Program-made: the position numbers and the translations under genes
Assembly (NCBI RefSeq): GCF_018614415.1
Contig: NZ_JAGGOO010000148.1
Coordinates: forward strand, 1 to 32,962
Length of the DNA: 32,962 bases
Source of the DNA: Streptomyces sp. ISL-12
GTDB lineage: Bacteria > Actinomycetota > Actinomycetes > Streptomycetales > Streptomycetaceae
Reading direction: 5' to 3'
The notes under the pieces: model-generated
Told to the model about the DNA's origin: nothing
Seen by the model: the letters and a program-made list of their open reading frames with translations, nothing else
The model's database searches: none
Shown here: in pieces, positions 15,212 to 23,278 of the stretch
Position numbering within the stretch: the stretch's first letter is position 1
Layout: every line of letters starts with the position of its first letter

Positions 15212-15457
15212 GCGTGCTCTCCGTTCCGTCGGGTCCGTCGTGTCTGTCGTTCCATCGGTTTCCGTCGCTGTTCCCCGCCGTTCCCTCGTCAAAAGGGCGG
15301 CGTTAAAAATCGCCCACCAAGGTGAGCGGAACCCTCTTGACAATACCTCTCGTGGTAGATAAGGCGCCCGTCAATGTAGCGTCGGCGGTGTTCCGCGGGA
15401 CGTGAAACAATCGACAGTGCCTCACCGGTGCCGACAGGGAGCAGGAGACACAGCACG

Positions 15458-16483
15458 ATGCGAATCGGAGTTCTCACCGCAGGCGGCGACTGCCCCGGAC
15501 TGAACGCCGTGATCCGGTCGGTCGTGCACCGAGCGGTCGCGCAGTACGGCGACGAGGTCATCGGCTTCGAGGACGGCTACGCCGGCCTGCTGGACGGCCG
15601 CTACCGCGCCCTCGACCTGAACGCCGTCAGCGGCATCCTCGCCCGCGGCGGCACCATCCTCGGTTCCTCCCGGCTGGAGCGCGACCGGCTCCGCGAGGCC
15701 TGCGAGAACGCCGCCGACATCGCCCGTGACTTCGGCATCGACGCGCTGATCCCGATCGGCGGCGAGGGCACGCTGACCGCGGCCCGGATGCTGTCGGACG
15801 CCGGGCTGCCGGTGGTCGGCGTGCCGAAGACGATCGACAACGACATCTCCTCCACCGACCGCACCTTCGGCTTCGACACGGCCGTCGGGGTGGCGACGGA
15901 GGCGATGGACCGCCTGAAGACCACGGCCGAGTCGCATCAGCGGGTGATGGTCGTCGAGGTCATGGGCCGGCACGCCGGCTGGATCGCGCTGGAGTCCGGC
16001 ATGGCGGCCGGCGCGCACGGCATCTGCCTGCCCGAGCGGCCCTTCGACCCCTCCCACCTGGTCAAGATGGTCGAGGAGCGGTTCGCCCGGGGCAAGAAGT
16101 TCGCGGTGATCTGCGTCGCCGAGGGCGCCCACCCCGTCGAGGGCTCCATGGACTACGGGCACGGCGAGATCGACCAGTTCGGCCACGAGCGCTTCCAGGG
16201 CATCGGCACGGCACTGGCGTACGAGCTGGAGCGCCGGCTCGGCAAGGAGGCCAAGCCGGTCATCCTCGGCCACGTCCAGCGCGGCGGCACGCCCACCGCG
16301 TACGACCGCGTCCTCGCCACCCGCTTCGGCTGGCACGCCGTGGAGGCGGCGCACCGGGGCGACTTCGGCCGGATGACGGCGCTGCGCGGCACCGACGTGG
16401 TGATGGTGCCGCTGGCCGAGGCGGTGACCGAGCTGAAGACGGTGCCGAAGGACCGGATCGTCGAGGCGGAGTCGGTCTTCTAG
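15458..16483 (+). CDS. pfkA: 6-phosphofructokinase
   Basis: 341 residues, ATG 15458 with GGAG 11 nt upstream. Phosphorylates fructose 6-phosphate to fructose 1,6-bisphosphate. Family motifs run in order: LTAGGDCPGLNAVIR, GGTILGSSR, PIGGEGTL, PKTIDNDI, GFDTAV, EVMGRHAGWIAL and LGHVQRGGTPTAYDR. Residue 104 is Gly, the mark of ATP use (Asp in PPi enzymes), whereas residue 124 is Lys, usually found in PPi-dependent enzymes. This mixed pair is known for actinobacterial group III PfkA, in which the S. coelicolor enzyme uses ATP, so ATP dependence is the likely call. It lies divergent from pta. The 3' end runs into a 10-bp repeat cluster shared with the convergent DNA-binding gene. Confidence 0.97.
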   Translation: MRIGVLTAGGDCPGLNAVIRSVVHRAVAQYGDEVIGFEDGYAGLLDGRYRALDLNAVSGILARGGTILGSSRLERDRLREACENAADIARDFGIDALIPIGGEGTLTAARMLSDAGLPVVGVPKTIDNDISSTDRTFGFDTAVGVATEAMDRLKTTAESHQRVMVVEVMGRHAGWIALESGMAAGAHGICLPERPFDPSHLVKMVEERFARGKKFAVICVAEGAHPVEGSMDYGHGEIDQFGHERFQGIGTALAYELERRLGKEAKPVILGHVQRGGTPTAYDRVLATRFGWHAVEAAHRGDFGRMTALRGTDVVMVPLAEAVTELKTVPKDRIVEAESVF

Positions 16484-16491
16484 GGCGTTCT

Positions 16492-16556
16492 GGGGCTTTC
16501 CGGGGCTTCCTCATCCTCAGGTTTACCAGGGCTTCCTGGGGCTTCTTGGGGCTTTC
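16492..16556. repeat. Cluster of GGGGCTTYC repeats at ~10-bp period
   Basis: Five copies of (G/A)GGGCTT(T/C)(C/T) begin at 16492, 16502, 16528, 16538 and 16548, spaced 10, 26, 10 and 10 bp. They fill the whole 72-nt gap between convergent pfkA and the XRE gene and reach the latter's stop codon. CCAGG-GCTT-CCTGG (16526-16539) can form a small hairpin, so the cluster may replace an ordinary terminator. Confidence 0.8.
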
Positions 16557-17257
16557 TAGGGCCCGCCGGCCCCGGTCTCCTTCTCGACCGCCGTCCAGAA
16601 GTACTCCAGGACCCGGTCGCGCAGGTCGAGGCCGCCCGGGGTGGCCAGGCGGGCCTGGTACTCGGCGTGCAGGTCGCGCAGGACGTCCTCCACCAGGGCC
16701 CGGTCCAGGGGTACGAGCTTGGCGATGCCCCGGGCGTGTCCCTGCCAGCGGGTGGTCACGGCTTTGCGCAGCAGTTCGGTGAGCCGCTCGTCCTGCCCGG
16801 TGACGGTGACGTACTCGGGCGGCGTCAGGCCGAACAGGTCGATGAGCGCCGCCGACTGGCGGTCGGTGCCCCGCCAGGCGTCCTTCTCCTCCAGCCGCAG
16901 ATAGGCGCGCGCGTCGACGCCGACCGCGCGGGCGACGTCCTCGGGGGCGAGGCCGTGCGCGAGGCGGTGTTCGCGCAGAGTGCGGGGACGGGCGAGGAGA
17001 TCGGTCGGCGAGCACCACAACGTGCCCGCGAGGGCGGTGAGTTCGGAGTCGGAGGGGCCGGCCTCGCCCCGTTCCCAGGCGAGGACCAGATCCGGGCCGA
17101 CGTACGGCAGTCCGTAGGAGACCCGCATGTCGCGGGCGACGTGTTCGGGGCCCATGCCGAGGGCGATGCGTAACCGGTGGGCGGCCCGGGGGTCGAAGGG
17201 GGACGCGGGCTGGTCGGGCTGGTCCGGGAGGGCTTCGGGTCGGGGCACGGGCCACAA
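16556..17257 (-). CDS. XRE-like DNA-binding protein with two helix-turn-helix regions
   Basis: 233 residues if started at TTG 17257; GTG 17248, three codons later, is an alternative, and neither has a good ribosome-binding site, so leaderless translation is possible. Two helix-turn-helix-like segments are visible: about 29-83 (MGPEHVARDMRVSYG...VLAWERGEAGPSDSELTALA) and about 94-145 (LREHRLAHGLAPEDVARAVGV...LRLEEKDAWRG). A helical C-terminal part of unknown fold follows. It is conserved beside pfkA in related genomes from memory but uncharacterised. It lies downstream of, and in the same direction as, the ABC operon (130-nt gap), so it could regulate that transporter or the pfkA region; this is inference. 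Confidence 0.75.
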   Translation of the reverse strand: MWPVPRPEALPDQPDQPASPFDPRAAHRLRIALGMGPEHVARDMRVSYGLPYVGPDLVLAWERGEAGPSDSELTALAGTLWCSPTDLLARPRTLREHRLAHGLAPEDVARAVGVDARAYLRLEEKDAWRGTDRQSAALIDLFGLTPPEYVTVTGQDERLTELLRKAVTTRWQGHARGIAKLVPLDRALVEDVLRDLHAEYQARLATPGGLDLRDRVLEYFWTAVEKETGAGGP

Positions 17258-17264
17258 GGTAAGG

Positions 17265-17276
17265 GGCCGTACGGCC
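17265..17276. promoter_or_regulatory. Palindrome GGCCGTACGGCC at the XRE gene start
   Basis: A perfect 12-bp palindrome 8 nt upstream of the TTG start. In this position a bound autorepressor would block transcription or, on the mRNA, a small hairpin would hide the start. Assignment by position only. Confidence 0.35.
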
Positions 17277-17386
17277 TTTGACTACGGTCCGTTCGGCCAG
17301 GAACACGGATCGTAGGAACCTACTGAACCTGTGAATTCCCGTTAAGGGCTACGAGGCCCCCGCCCGCGGTCCGCCCGCCGCCCCCG

Positions 17387-18226
17387 TCACCCCTTGACGG
17401 CACCTCCCAGCGCGAAGCCGCCGCCCAGGCGCCGGGAGATCAGTACGTAGAGCAGGATCACCGGCGTCGAGTAGACGATCGAGAACGCGGCGAGCTGCCC
17501 GTACGCCACCATGCCGCGGTTGCCGAAGAACTCGTTGATGCTGACCGAGGCCGGCATCTGGTCCGGGGTGAGCAGCAGCATGAAGGGGACGAAGAAGTTC
17601 CCCCACATCATGACGAACGAGAACACCGTCACCACCGCCACCCCCGGCCCCATCAGCGGCAGCACGATCCGCAGCAGGGACTGTGACGACGACGCCCCGT
17701 CGGTCCAGGCCGCCTCCTCCAGCTCCCTCGGGACCCCGTCCATGAAGTTCTTCATCAGCCAGATGGCGAAGGGGAGCTGGGAGGCGGCGAAGAAGAAGAT
17801 CGTGCCCTGGAATGTGTCGATGAGGTTCACCCGGACGAACAGGGCGTACACCGGCACCATGATCGCCGTGATGGGGAGGGAGGTGGCGAAGAGGACGGTG
17901 AGGAGGAAGGGGCGGTTGAGGCGGGAGCGGAACCGGGAGAGCGGGTACGCGGCGAGCGCCGCGCACGCCACCGTCAGCGCCGTCGCGCCGCCGCACAGGA
18001 TCAGGCTGTTGAGCAGCGGGGTGAAGGTGATGTCGGCGGTGAGGATCGCGTCGAAGTGGTCGAGCGTGAGACCGTCGGGGGCTTTCACCCTCAGCCCCGC
18101 GTGCGGGTCCAGGGCGGACAGCACCACCCACAGCAGCGGCAGCGCGAACGCGGCGACGGCCACCAGCAGCCCCGCGTCGGCGGCCAGCCGGCGGCTCGTC
18201 CGCCGGGAGGCGAGCGTACGGGCCAT
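17387..18226 (-). CDS. Carbohydrate ABC transporter permease, MalG type
   Basis: 279 residues. ATG 18226 has GGAGG 10 nt upstream; an in-frame GTG at 18235 overlaps the preceding stop but leaves no room for a ribosome-binding site. Six hydrophobic segments are predicted. The cytoplasmic EAA loop is LEEAAWTDGASSSQSLLRIV followed by LPLMGPG, the contact site for the ATPase. The C-terminus (GGGFALGGAVKG) is typical of MalG-like CUT1 permeases. It pairs with the upstream MalF-type permease. No ATPase gene is nearby; streptomycetes commonly energise such importers with the shared MsiK protein, which is the likely partner. Confidence 0.95.
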   Translation of the reverse strand: MARTLASRRTSRRLAADAGLLVAVAAFALPLLWVVLSALDPHAGLRVKAPDGLTLDHFDAILTADITFTPLLNSLILCGGATALTVACAALAAYPLSRFRSRLNRPFLLTVLFATSLPITAIMVPVYALFVRVNLIDTFQGTIFFFAASQLPFAIWLMKNFMDGVPRELEEAAWTDGASSSQSLLRIVLPLMGPGVAVVTVFSFVMMWGNFFVPFMLLLTPDQMPASVSINEFFGNRGMVAYGQLAAFSIVYSTPVILLYVLISRRLGGGFALGGAVKG

Positions 18227-18231
18227 GACTC

Positions 18232-19101
18232 TCACACCTCCGTCCGCAGCAGCCGCAGGTACACGACCGAGAACAGCGACCCGATCAGCAGCAGGAGCAG
18301 GGCGACCGCCGTGCCGTAGCCGATCAGGCTGTTCTGGAACGCCTGCTCGTACATGTACAGCGGCAGCGTCTGGCTCCTGCCGCTGGGCCCGCCCCGCGTC
18401 ATCACCCAGATCAGCCCGAAGACGGAGAGGGTCTGCAGGGTGTTGAGCATCAGGTTGGTGGCGATGGAACGGCGGATCATCGGCAGGGTGACGTGCCACA
18501 GCCGACGCCACCCGCCCGCCCCGTCGACCTCCGCCGCCTCCGTGACCTCCTTGGGGATCTCGTCGAGCGCGGCGGAGTAGACGAGCATCGAGAACGCCGT
18601 GCCCCGCCACACGTTGGCGAAGGACACCGCCAGGATGGGGAGGGTGAACAGCCAGTTCTGGGCGGGCAGGTGGAGCCAGTCCAGTACGGCGTTCAGGGTG
18701 CCCTCGCGGCGGAAGAAGGCGTACAGCAGGAACCCCGCGACGACCTCCGGCAGCACCCACGCGGTGACGACGACCCCGCCGGCCAGCGTCCGCACCGGCT
18801 TCGACGCCCGCCGCATCAGGGAGGCCAGCGCCAGCCCCAGGGTGTTCTGCCCGACCAGCGACGACAGCACCGTGAACACCAGCGTCAGCCATACGGCGTC
18901 GAGGAACGCGTCGTCCTGGAAGGCGCGTCGGAAGTTGTCGAACCCGACGAACGACTCCTCGGCCTGACCGGTCAGTTGAAGGTCGGTGAAGGCGATGACG
19001 ACGCAGTAGACGATCGGGCCGGCGAGGAAGAGCAGCAGCAGGACGGTGGCGGGGGCGACGGGGAGCGCCCGGACCAGGGTCCGGCGCGCTGCTCGACTCA
19101 C
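18232..19101 (-). CDS. Carbohydrate ABC transporter permease, MalF type
   Basis: 289 residues, starting at GTG 19101 that overlaps the binding-protein stop as GTGA. Six hydrophobic segments start with ATVLLLLFLAGPIVYCVVIAF. The EAA loop EVTEAAEVDGAGGWRRLWHV followed by TLPMIR couples to the ATPase. It lacks the extra periplasmic insertion of E. coli MalF, as is usual for Gram-positive CUT1 permeases. It is the middle gene of the binding protein - MalF - MalG operon; the transported sugar cannot be read from the sequence. Confidence 0.95.
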   Translation of the reverse strand: MSRAARRTLVRALPVAPATVLLLLFLAGPIVYCVVIAFTDLQLTGQAEESFVGFDNFRRAFQDDAFLDAVWLTLVFTVLSSLVGQNTLGLALASLMRRASKPVRTLAGGVVVTAWVLPEVVAGFLLYAFFRREGTLNAVLDWLHLPAQNWLFTLPILAVSFANVWRGTAFSMLVYSAALDEIPKEVTEAAEVDGAGGWRRLWHVTLPMIRRSIATNLMLNTLQTLSVFGLIWVMTRGGPSGRSQTLPLYMYEQAFQNSLIGYGTAVALLLLLIGSLFSVVYLRLLRTEV

Positions 19102-20459
19102 TTGTCGACCACCTGGTCGTCGGTGGCCTCGCGCAGGGCGCTGTCGTAGTCGCGCACCGCCTCCGCCACCGACCGGTCACCGGTCGTCACGCCCTCCATG
19201 GCCTCCTGGATGGCGGTGGAGACCTTCGGGTACGCCGGGTAGGCGGGCCGGTAGTGGGTGTGGGCGACGAGGCCGGTGAAGAACGCGGTGCCGGGCTGGG
19301 CGTCGACGTAGGCCGGGTCGGCGGCGACGTCCTCGCGGACCGCGATGCCGGAGTTGGCGACGTACCACTTCCGGGCGTTGGCCTTGGTCTGCATGGTCTT
19401 GATGAACTCGAAGGCGAGGCCGGGGTTGCTCGCCCTGGCCGGGATCGACCAGGCCCAGCCGCCCGACATGCTGACCTTGCCGGGTGCCTGCCCGTGCTGG
19501 GTGGGCATGGCGGCGAGCCCCAGTTCCTCGGACCACTCGGGCCACTCGTGCCCGCTCCCCGGCAGCCAGTCCTGCGGCAGCCAGGACCCGTCCAGCGCGA
19601 TGCCGAGCTTGCCCTCGGGCAGCAGTTCGCCCCGCACCCTGGTCATGATGTTGGGGTCGAGCGCGTCGGACACCTCGGGGCCGAGCTTCTCCTCGTACAC
19701 CGTCTCCACGAAGGAGAGGGCGTCCTCGAACCCCTTCCCCGGGGTGATCCACTTCTTCGACGCCTTGTCGTACAGCGGGTCTCCGCTTCCGTCACCGGTC
19801 CCGTACAGCAGCATCTGGAAGCCCTGCATGGTGGCGCCCTCGCCGACGGGCTTGCCGGTGTAGACGTTGAGGGGGATCACGCCGGGCACCTTCTCCTTGA
19901 TGGTGCGGGCGGCGGCCAGCAGGTCGTCCCAGGTCCTCGGCTGCCAGTCGGCGGGCAGCCCGGCCCTGGCGAAGACGTCCTTGCTGAACCACAGCCCCCG
20001 GGTGTCGGTCCCGTCCGGGACGCCGTACGTCTTCCCGTCCTCGCCCCGCGCCGCGGCCTTCGCGGTGTCGATGAACCGGTCCCAGTCCTTCCACTTCGCC
20101 AGATACGGATCGAGGGGCTTCAGATACCCGCTGGTGATGTCCGAGTTGATGAGGAAGGTGTCCTCGTAGACCAGGTCCGGCGCGGTCTTCGGGGACCGCA
20201 GCATCTGCTGGACCTTGGTGTAGTACTCCGAGTCCGGGGCCTTCACGGGGACGAGGTCGACCTTCTTGCCGGGGTGCGCCTTCTCGAACTGCTTCTTGAC
20301 GCCGGCGAGGTAGTCGTCCATCACCTTGACGGAGTTGTCCGTGGACTGCTTGAAGGAGACCTTGAGCGTGTCGGGATCGTCACCGGAACCGCCGGAGCAG
20401 GCGGTGAGGGCGGTGGCGGCGAGGGCGGAGGCGAGGAGCAGGGCAGGGGCGGATCGCAC
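19098..20459 (-). CDS. Extracellular sugar-binding lipoprotein (ABC importer, CUT1)
   Basis: 453 residues from GTG 20459, with AGGAGG 8 nt upstream. The signal peptide ends in lipobox LTAC, lipidated at Cys21. The mature part is a type-1 extracellular solute-binding fold with hinge-region sequences such as GKTYGVPDGTDTRGLWFSKD, WDDLLAAARTIKEK and the C-terminal AFEFIKTM. Several Trp residues (for example LDGSWLPQDWLPG and GGWAWSIPARAS) are suited to stacking against sugar rings. First gene of the transporter operon, behind a good vegetative promoter. No glycosidase gene accompanies it, so the substrate, probably an oligosaccharide, remains open. Confidence 0.95.
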   Translation of the reverse strand: MRSAPALLLASALAATALTACSGGSGDDPDTLKVSFKQSTDNSVKVMDDYLAGVKKQFEKAHPGKKVDLVPVKAPDSEYYTKVQQMLRSPKTAPDLVYEDTFLINSDITSGYLKPLDPYLAKWKDWDRFIDTAKAAARGEDGKTYGVPDGTDTRGLWFSKDVFARAGLPADWQPRTWDDLLAAARTIKEKVPGVIPLNVYTGKPVGEGATMQGFQMLLYGTGDGSGDPLYDKASKKWITPGKGFEDALSFVETVYEEKLGPEVSDALDPNIMTRVRGELLPEGKLGIALDGSWLPQDWLPGSGHEWPEWSEELGLAAMPTQHGQAPGKVSMSGGWAWSIPARASNPGLAFEFIKTMQTKANARKWYVANSGIAVREDVAADPAYVDAQPGTAFFTGLVAHTHYRPAYPAYPKVSTAIQEAMEGVTTGDRSVAEAVRDYDSALREATDDQVVDK

Positions 20460-20512
20460 GGGTACGACCTCCTGGTGGCCTACGTCGTTGTGGCCGGGAT
20501 GGCTGCTCGGTG

Positions 20513-20542
20513 AACGTAGGAGGAATCGTCAGGCCGGGTCAA
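20513..20542 (-). promoter_or_regulatory. Vegetative promoter of the ABC importer operon
   Basis: On the minus strand TTGACC (-35, 20542-20537) and TACGTT (-10, 20518-20513) are 18 nt apart, placing the transcript start near 20506 and leaving a leader of about 47 nt before GTG 20459. It resembles the HrdB-type consensus. No LacI-type palindrome is evident next to it. Confidence 0.6.
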
Positions 20543-20696
20543 TGCGTGTGCGGGGGATGGGGAGGTACGGCCGTGTGATCGGATCGCTCACCGGCGATGA
20601 CTTCGCTCCGGCGCGAGAGTCTTCTCCGGGAGCGCCCCCACCGGGGCCACCGCAGTTCACGAACTCTGACGATCTCTGACAGGAGTGCACCGCCCC

Positions 20697-21356
20697 ATGA
20701 CTGATCCGGCACGGACAGCGGACCGCGACCGCGCGACCGGCATATGGCCTTCGATCCACGCCGAGCGCGCCGCGCTGGCGGCGGATCTCGCGGAGCTGAC
20801 GGACGAGCAGTGGGAAACGCCGTCGTTCTGCGCCGGGCTGACGGTACGTCAGGTACTGGCGCACCTGACGGCGGGCGCGAGCCTCACCACCGTGCGCTGG
20901 CTGGCGGGGGTGATCCGCTGCCGGTTCGACTTCGACAAGCAGGTGGCCGTACGACTGGCGGAGCAGCTCGGCGCGGGCCCGGACGAGACCCTCGAACGCT
21001 TCCGGCGCATCGTCCCGAGCACCACCAAGCCGCCCCTGCCCGCCATCGCCATGCTGGGCGAGACGATCGTCCACGGCGCGGACATCCGGCGCCCGCTGGG
21101 CATCCGCCGTGCCGGTCCGGTCGGGGTCGTCACGGAGGTGGCCGAGTACTACGCGGGGACGGACATGGTGGTCGTCGCCAAGGGGCGGATCGGCGGCCTG
21201 AGGCTGGTGGCGGACGACGGTCCGTTCACCACCGGTTCCGGAGCCCTCGTGACCGGTCCCACCCTGGCCCTGGTGATGGCGATGACCGGGCGCGCGGCGT
21301 ACTGCGACGACCTCGAAGGCGAGGGTGTGGAGCTGCTCCGGGGTCGCTGCGGGTGA
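20697..21356 (+). CDS. Maleylpyruvate isomerase/DinB-fold family protein
   Basis: 219 residues from ATG 20697, with AGGAG 11 nt upstream; GTG 20685 overlaps that site and is not favoured. The N-terminal half is a four-helix DinB-like bundle of the mycothiol-dependent maleylpyruvate isomerase family. Candidate metal ligands are His56 (VLAHLTAG) and the E-x3-H pair Glu122/His126 (GETIVHGAD). The C-terminal region (about 150-215: AKGRIGGLRLVADD...GPTLALVMAMTGR) resembles the small sterol-carrier-like domain. Members act as mycothiol S-transferases or isomerases; without an aromatic-degradation cluster nearby, detoxification is the more general guess. 22 nt before the CoA-transferase gene, probably co-transcribed. 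Confidence 0.85.
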   Translation: MTDPARTADRDRATGIWPSIHAERAALAADLAELTDEQWETPSFCAGLTVRQVLAHLTAGASLTTVRWLAGVIRCRFDFDKQVAVRLAEQLGAGPDETLERFRRIVPSTTKPPLPAIAMLGETIVHGADIRRPLGIRRAGPVGVVTEVAEYYAGTDMVVVAKGRIGGLRLVADDGPFTTGSGALVTGPTLALVMAMTGRAAYCDDLEGEGVELLRGRCG

Positions 21357-21378
21357 CACTCAGTGCCATAGTGGAGGG

Positions 21379-22797
21379 ATGACTTCTTCCGTCGGCTCTT
21401 CTGTCGCCTCGGGTGCATCGCAGGCTTGGGTGGCACTGGGTGCCGATTCCTCCTTGCTCGACCGGGTGTCCTACGGCGGTCCGTCCGGGGGGCTGCCGGC
21501 GCGGCTGCCCGTCATGGAGCTGGCGCGGGCCACCGTCGCGGTGTGCTCGCTCGCGGCCGCCGAGCTGACGTCCCTGCGCACGGGACGGCCCGTGCCCCGG
21601 GTACGGGTGGACGACGAGGCGGTCGCGGCGGCGTTCCTCAGCGACCGCCTGGTGCGGGTCGACGGGCGGGCGTGGTCGACGTTCGCGCCGCTGTCCCGGT
21701 TCTGGCGGGCGGCCGACGGGTGGGTCCGTACGCACGCCAACTACCCGCACCACCGGGCCCGTCTGCTCGCCGCCCTCGGGGTCCCGGGGGACGCCGGCGA
21801 GGAGGCGGTGGACGCGGTGGACGCGGTGGACGCGGTGGCACGGGCGGTCGCGGGGCGTCCCGCCCTGGAGGTGGAGGAAGCCGTGTACGCGGCGGGCGGC
21901 CTGGCCGTCGCGGTACGCGGCCCGGGGGAGTGGGCCGGCACGGAGCAGGGCGTCCTGGTCGCGGAGCGACCGCTGCTGACGGCCGCGCGCCTCGACGACG
22001 CCCCGCACCGGATGCTCGCCGACGCCGCGCTGCCGTGCGCGGGGCTGCGCGTCCTGGACCTGACCCGTGTACTGGCCGGGCCCGTCGCCACACGGACGCT
22101 GGCGCTGCTCGGCGCGGACGTGCTGCGGATCGACGCCCCGCAGCTGCCGGAGAGCCAGGAAGCCCACGAGGACACGGGCATGGGGAAACGGTCGGCCACC
22201 CTGGACCTGGCAGACGCCACCGGCCGCCGGGTCTTCGAGGAACTCCTGCATGAGGCCGACGTGGTGGTCACCGGGTACCGGCCGGGCGCGCTGGACCGGT
22301 TCGGGCTGTCACCCGAGGCGCTCGCGGGGCGCCGGCCGGGTCTCGTGATCGCCCAACTCTCCGCGTGGGGGCATGACGGCCCGTGGCGCGAGCGCCGCGG
22401 TTTCGACAGCCTGGTCCAGGCGGCCACCGGCATCGCCCGACTGGAGGGCTCGCCGGACGCGCCCGGCGCGCTGCCCGCCCAGGCGCTCGACCACGGCACC
22501 GGCTATCTGCTGGCGGCCGGGGTGCTGCGCGCCCTCACCGAGCAGCAGCGCACGGGGGGCACCCGCCTGGTCCGCCTGGCCCTGACACGGACCGCGCACT
22601 GGCTGGTCCACGACCTGGCCCCTGCCCCGGGCGAGAACGACGGCTTCGACGCCGGACGCAGGCTGACCGAGACGGACAGCCCCATGGGCCGACTGCGGCA
22701 CGCGCTGCCGCCGGTGGCGTACGAGGGGGGCCCGGTGAACTGGGCGCGCCCGCCGGGGCTGTGGGGGACGGATGCGCCGGTCTGGGGCGGCGCCTGA
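21379..22797 (+). CDS. Class III (CaiB/BaiF) CoA-transferase with an internally repeated N-terminal half
   Basis: 472 residues, ATG 21379 behind GTGGAGGG. The canonical CaiB/BaiF start (LRVLDLTRVLAGPVATRTL, GADVLRIDAP) appears only at residue 223, followed by DVVVTGYRPGALDRFGL, SLVQAATGIARLEG and ALDHGTGYLLAAG with the likely catalytic Asp371. Residues ~41-135 resemble the region after the catalytic Asp of such enzymes, with Glu47 where Asp is expected, then an Asp-Ala-Val repeat linker (~144-153). So the protein looks like a permuted or duplicated two-half enzyme. Class III enzymes move CoA between carboxylic acids via Asp-linked mixed anhydrides, or racemise 2-methylacyl-CoA. The substrate is unknown. 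Activity is plausible as Asp371 is kept. Confidence 0.85.
   Translation: MTSSVGSSVASGASQAWVALGADSSLLDRVSYGGPSGGLPARLPVMELARATVAVCSLAAAELTSLRTGRPVPRVRVDDEAVAAAFLSDRLVRVDGRAWSTFAPLSRFWRAADGWVRTHANYPHHRARLLAALGVPGDAGEEAVDAVDAVDAVARAVAGRPALEVEEAVYAAGGLAVAVRGPGEWAGTEQGVLVAERPLLTAARLDDAPHRMLADAALPCAGLRVLDLTRVLAGPVATRTLALLGADVLRIDAPQLPESQEAHEDTGMGKRSATLDLADATGRRVFEELLHEADVVVTGYRPGALDRFGLSPEALAGRRPGLVIAQLSAWGHDGPWRERRGFDSLVQAATGIARLEGSPDAPGALPAQALDHGTGYLLAAGVLRALTEQQRTGGTRLVRLALTRTAHWLVHDLAPAPGENDGFDAGRRLTETDSPMGRLRHALPPVAYEGGPVNWARPPGLWGTDAPVWGGA
21805..21840 (+). repeat. 9-bp in-frame repeat inside the CoA-transferase gene
   Basis: GCGGTGGAC occurs three times in a row (21805-21831), followed by GCGGTGGCA. 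It encodes repeating Ala-Val-Asp in the linker between the two halves and could vary in copy number without shifting the frame. Confidence 0.9.
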
Positions 22798-23278
22798 CGG
22801 AAACCTTCGGTTGTTGCGTCCAGCGCGCGTCCTCGGCCCGCACAGCCCCGCCCTCTTCGCCGACGGTGCACACCGGCTCCACGGCGAGCCTTGCGGTGTC
22901 GTCGACGACGGCACTTCGGCCGGGGACCGTGTCCCGAACCGGCCGCCGCCCCGTTCGCGGGTGCCTCGGGCAGTGACGGACAGCCCCGGCCCGGCGGGAT
23001 GACGAAACCCCGCATCGGCCGTTCCTCTCGGACATGACCACCTCCGGCCATCACCTCAGGGGTGGCTCAGGCTGTGGCTCGGGCTCGGGCTCGGGCTTGG
23101 GCATCGGCCGAATGGTGCGCTCGGGCGGGGGCTGACATCTCGCCGCGTCCGGTCGGGGACCGATGGGTCGCGTGCGGGGCAGCGCAGGGATCGCTCCCCC
23201 GGCTGGCTGCCGGGGGCCAGGTAACCCGTCGTCGGAAAACGTGAGCAGGTGGGGGGTGAATGTCAGGAGGGCGCTCAA
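22798..23278. other. Gene-poor stretch with probable gene relics
   Basis: About 480 bases without a supportable intact gene. ORFs on both strands are short, lack ribosome-binding sites and show no family. A GGCTCG simple repeat occupies about 23067-23103. On the minus strand, around 22951-22847, a stretch including VVDDTARLAVEPVCTV vaguely recalls the N-box region of the small ATP-binding regulators that often flank WhiJ-type genes, but it is too degraded to annotate. Confidence 0.5.
23067..23103. repeat. GGCTCG hexanucleotide repeat
   Basis: The run GGCTCAGGCTGTGGCTCGGG continues with further GGCTCG/GGCTTG copies. It would encode Pro-Glu repeats on the minus strand, but no gene there is convincing. 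Confidence 0.7.

Noticed and set aside
13739..15325. 528-residue plus-strand ORF opposite pta
   Set aside because: Shadow of the pta codons; Val/Gly/Glu/Asp/His-rich without family features.
15337..15361. Promoter for pfkA from TTGACA at 15337-15342
   Set aside because: The -35 is perfect, but TAGATA follows after only 13 nt and no -10 lies at 16-19 nt, so the assignment is too weak.
22535..23041. 168-residue minus-strand ORF after the CoA-transferase
   Set aside because: It overlaps the 3' end of the CoA-transferase gene, lacks a ribosome-binding site and is at best a relic; it is kept only as a low-interest finding.
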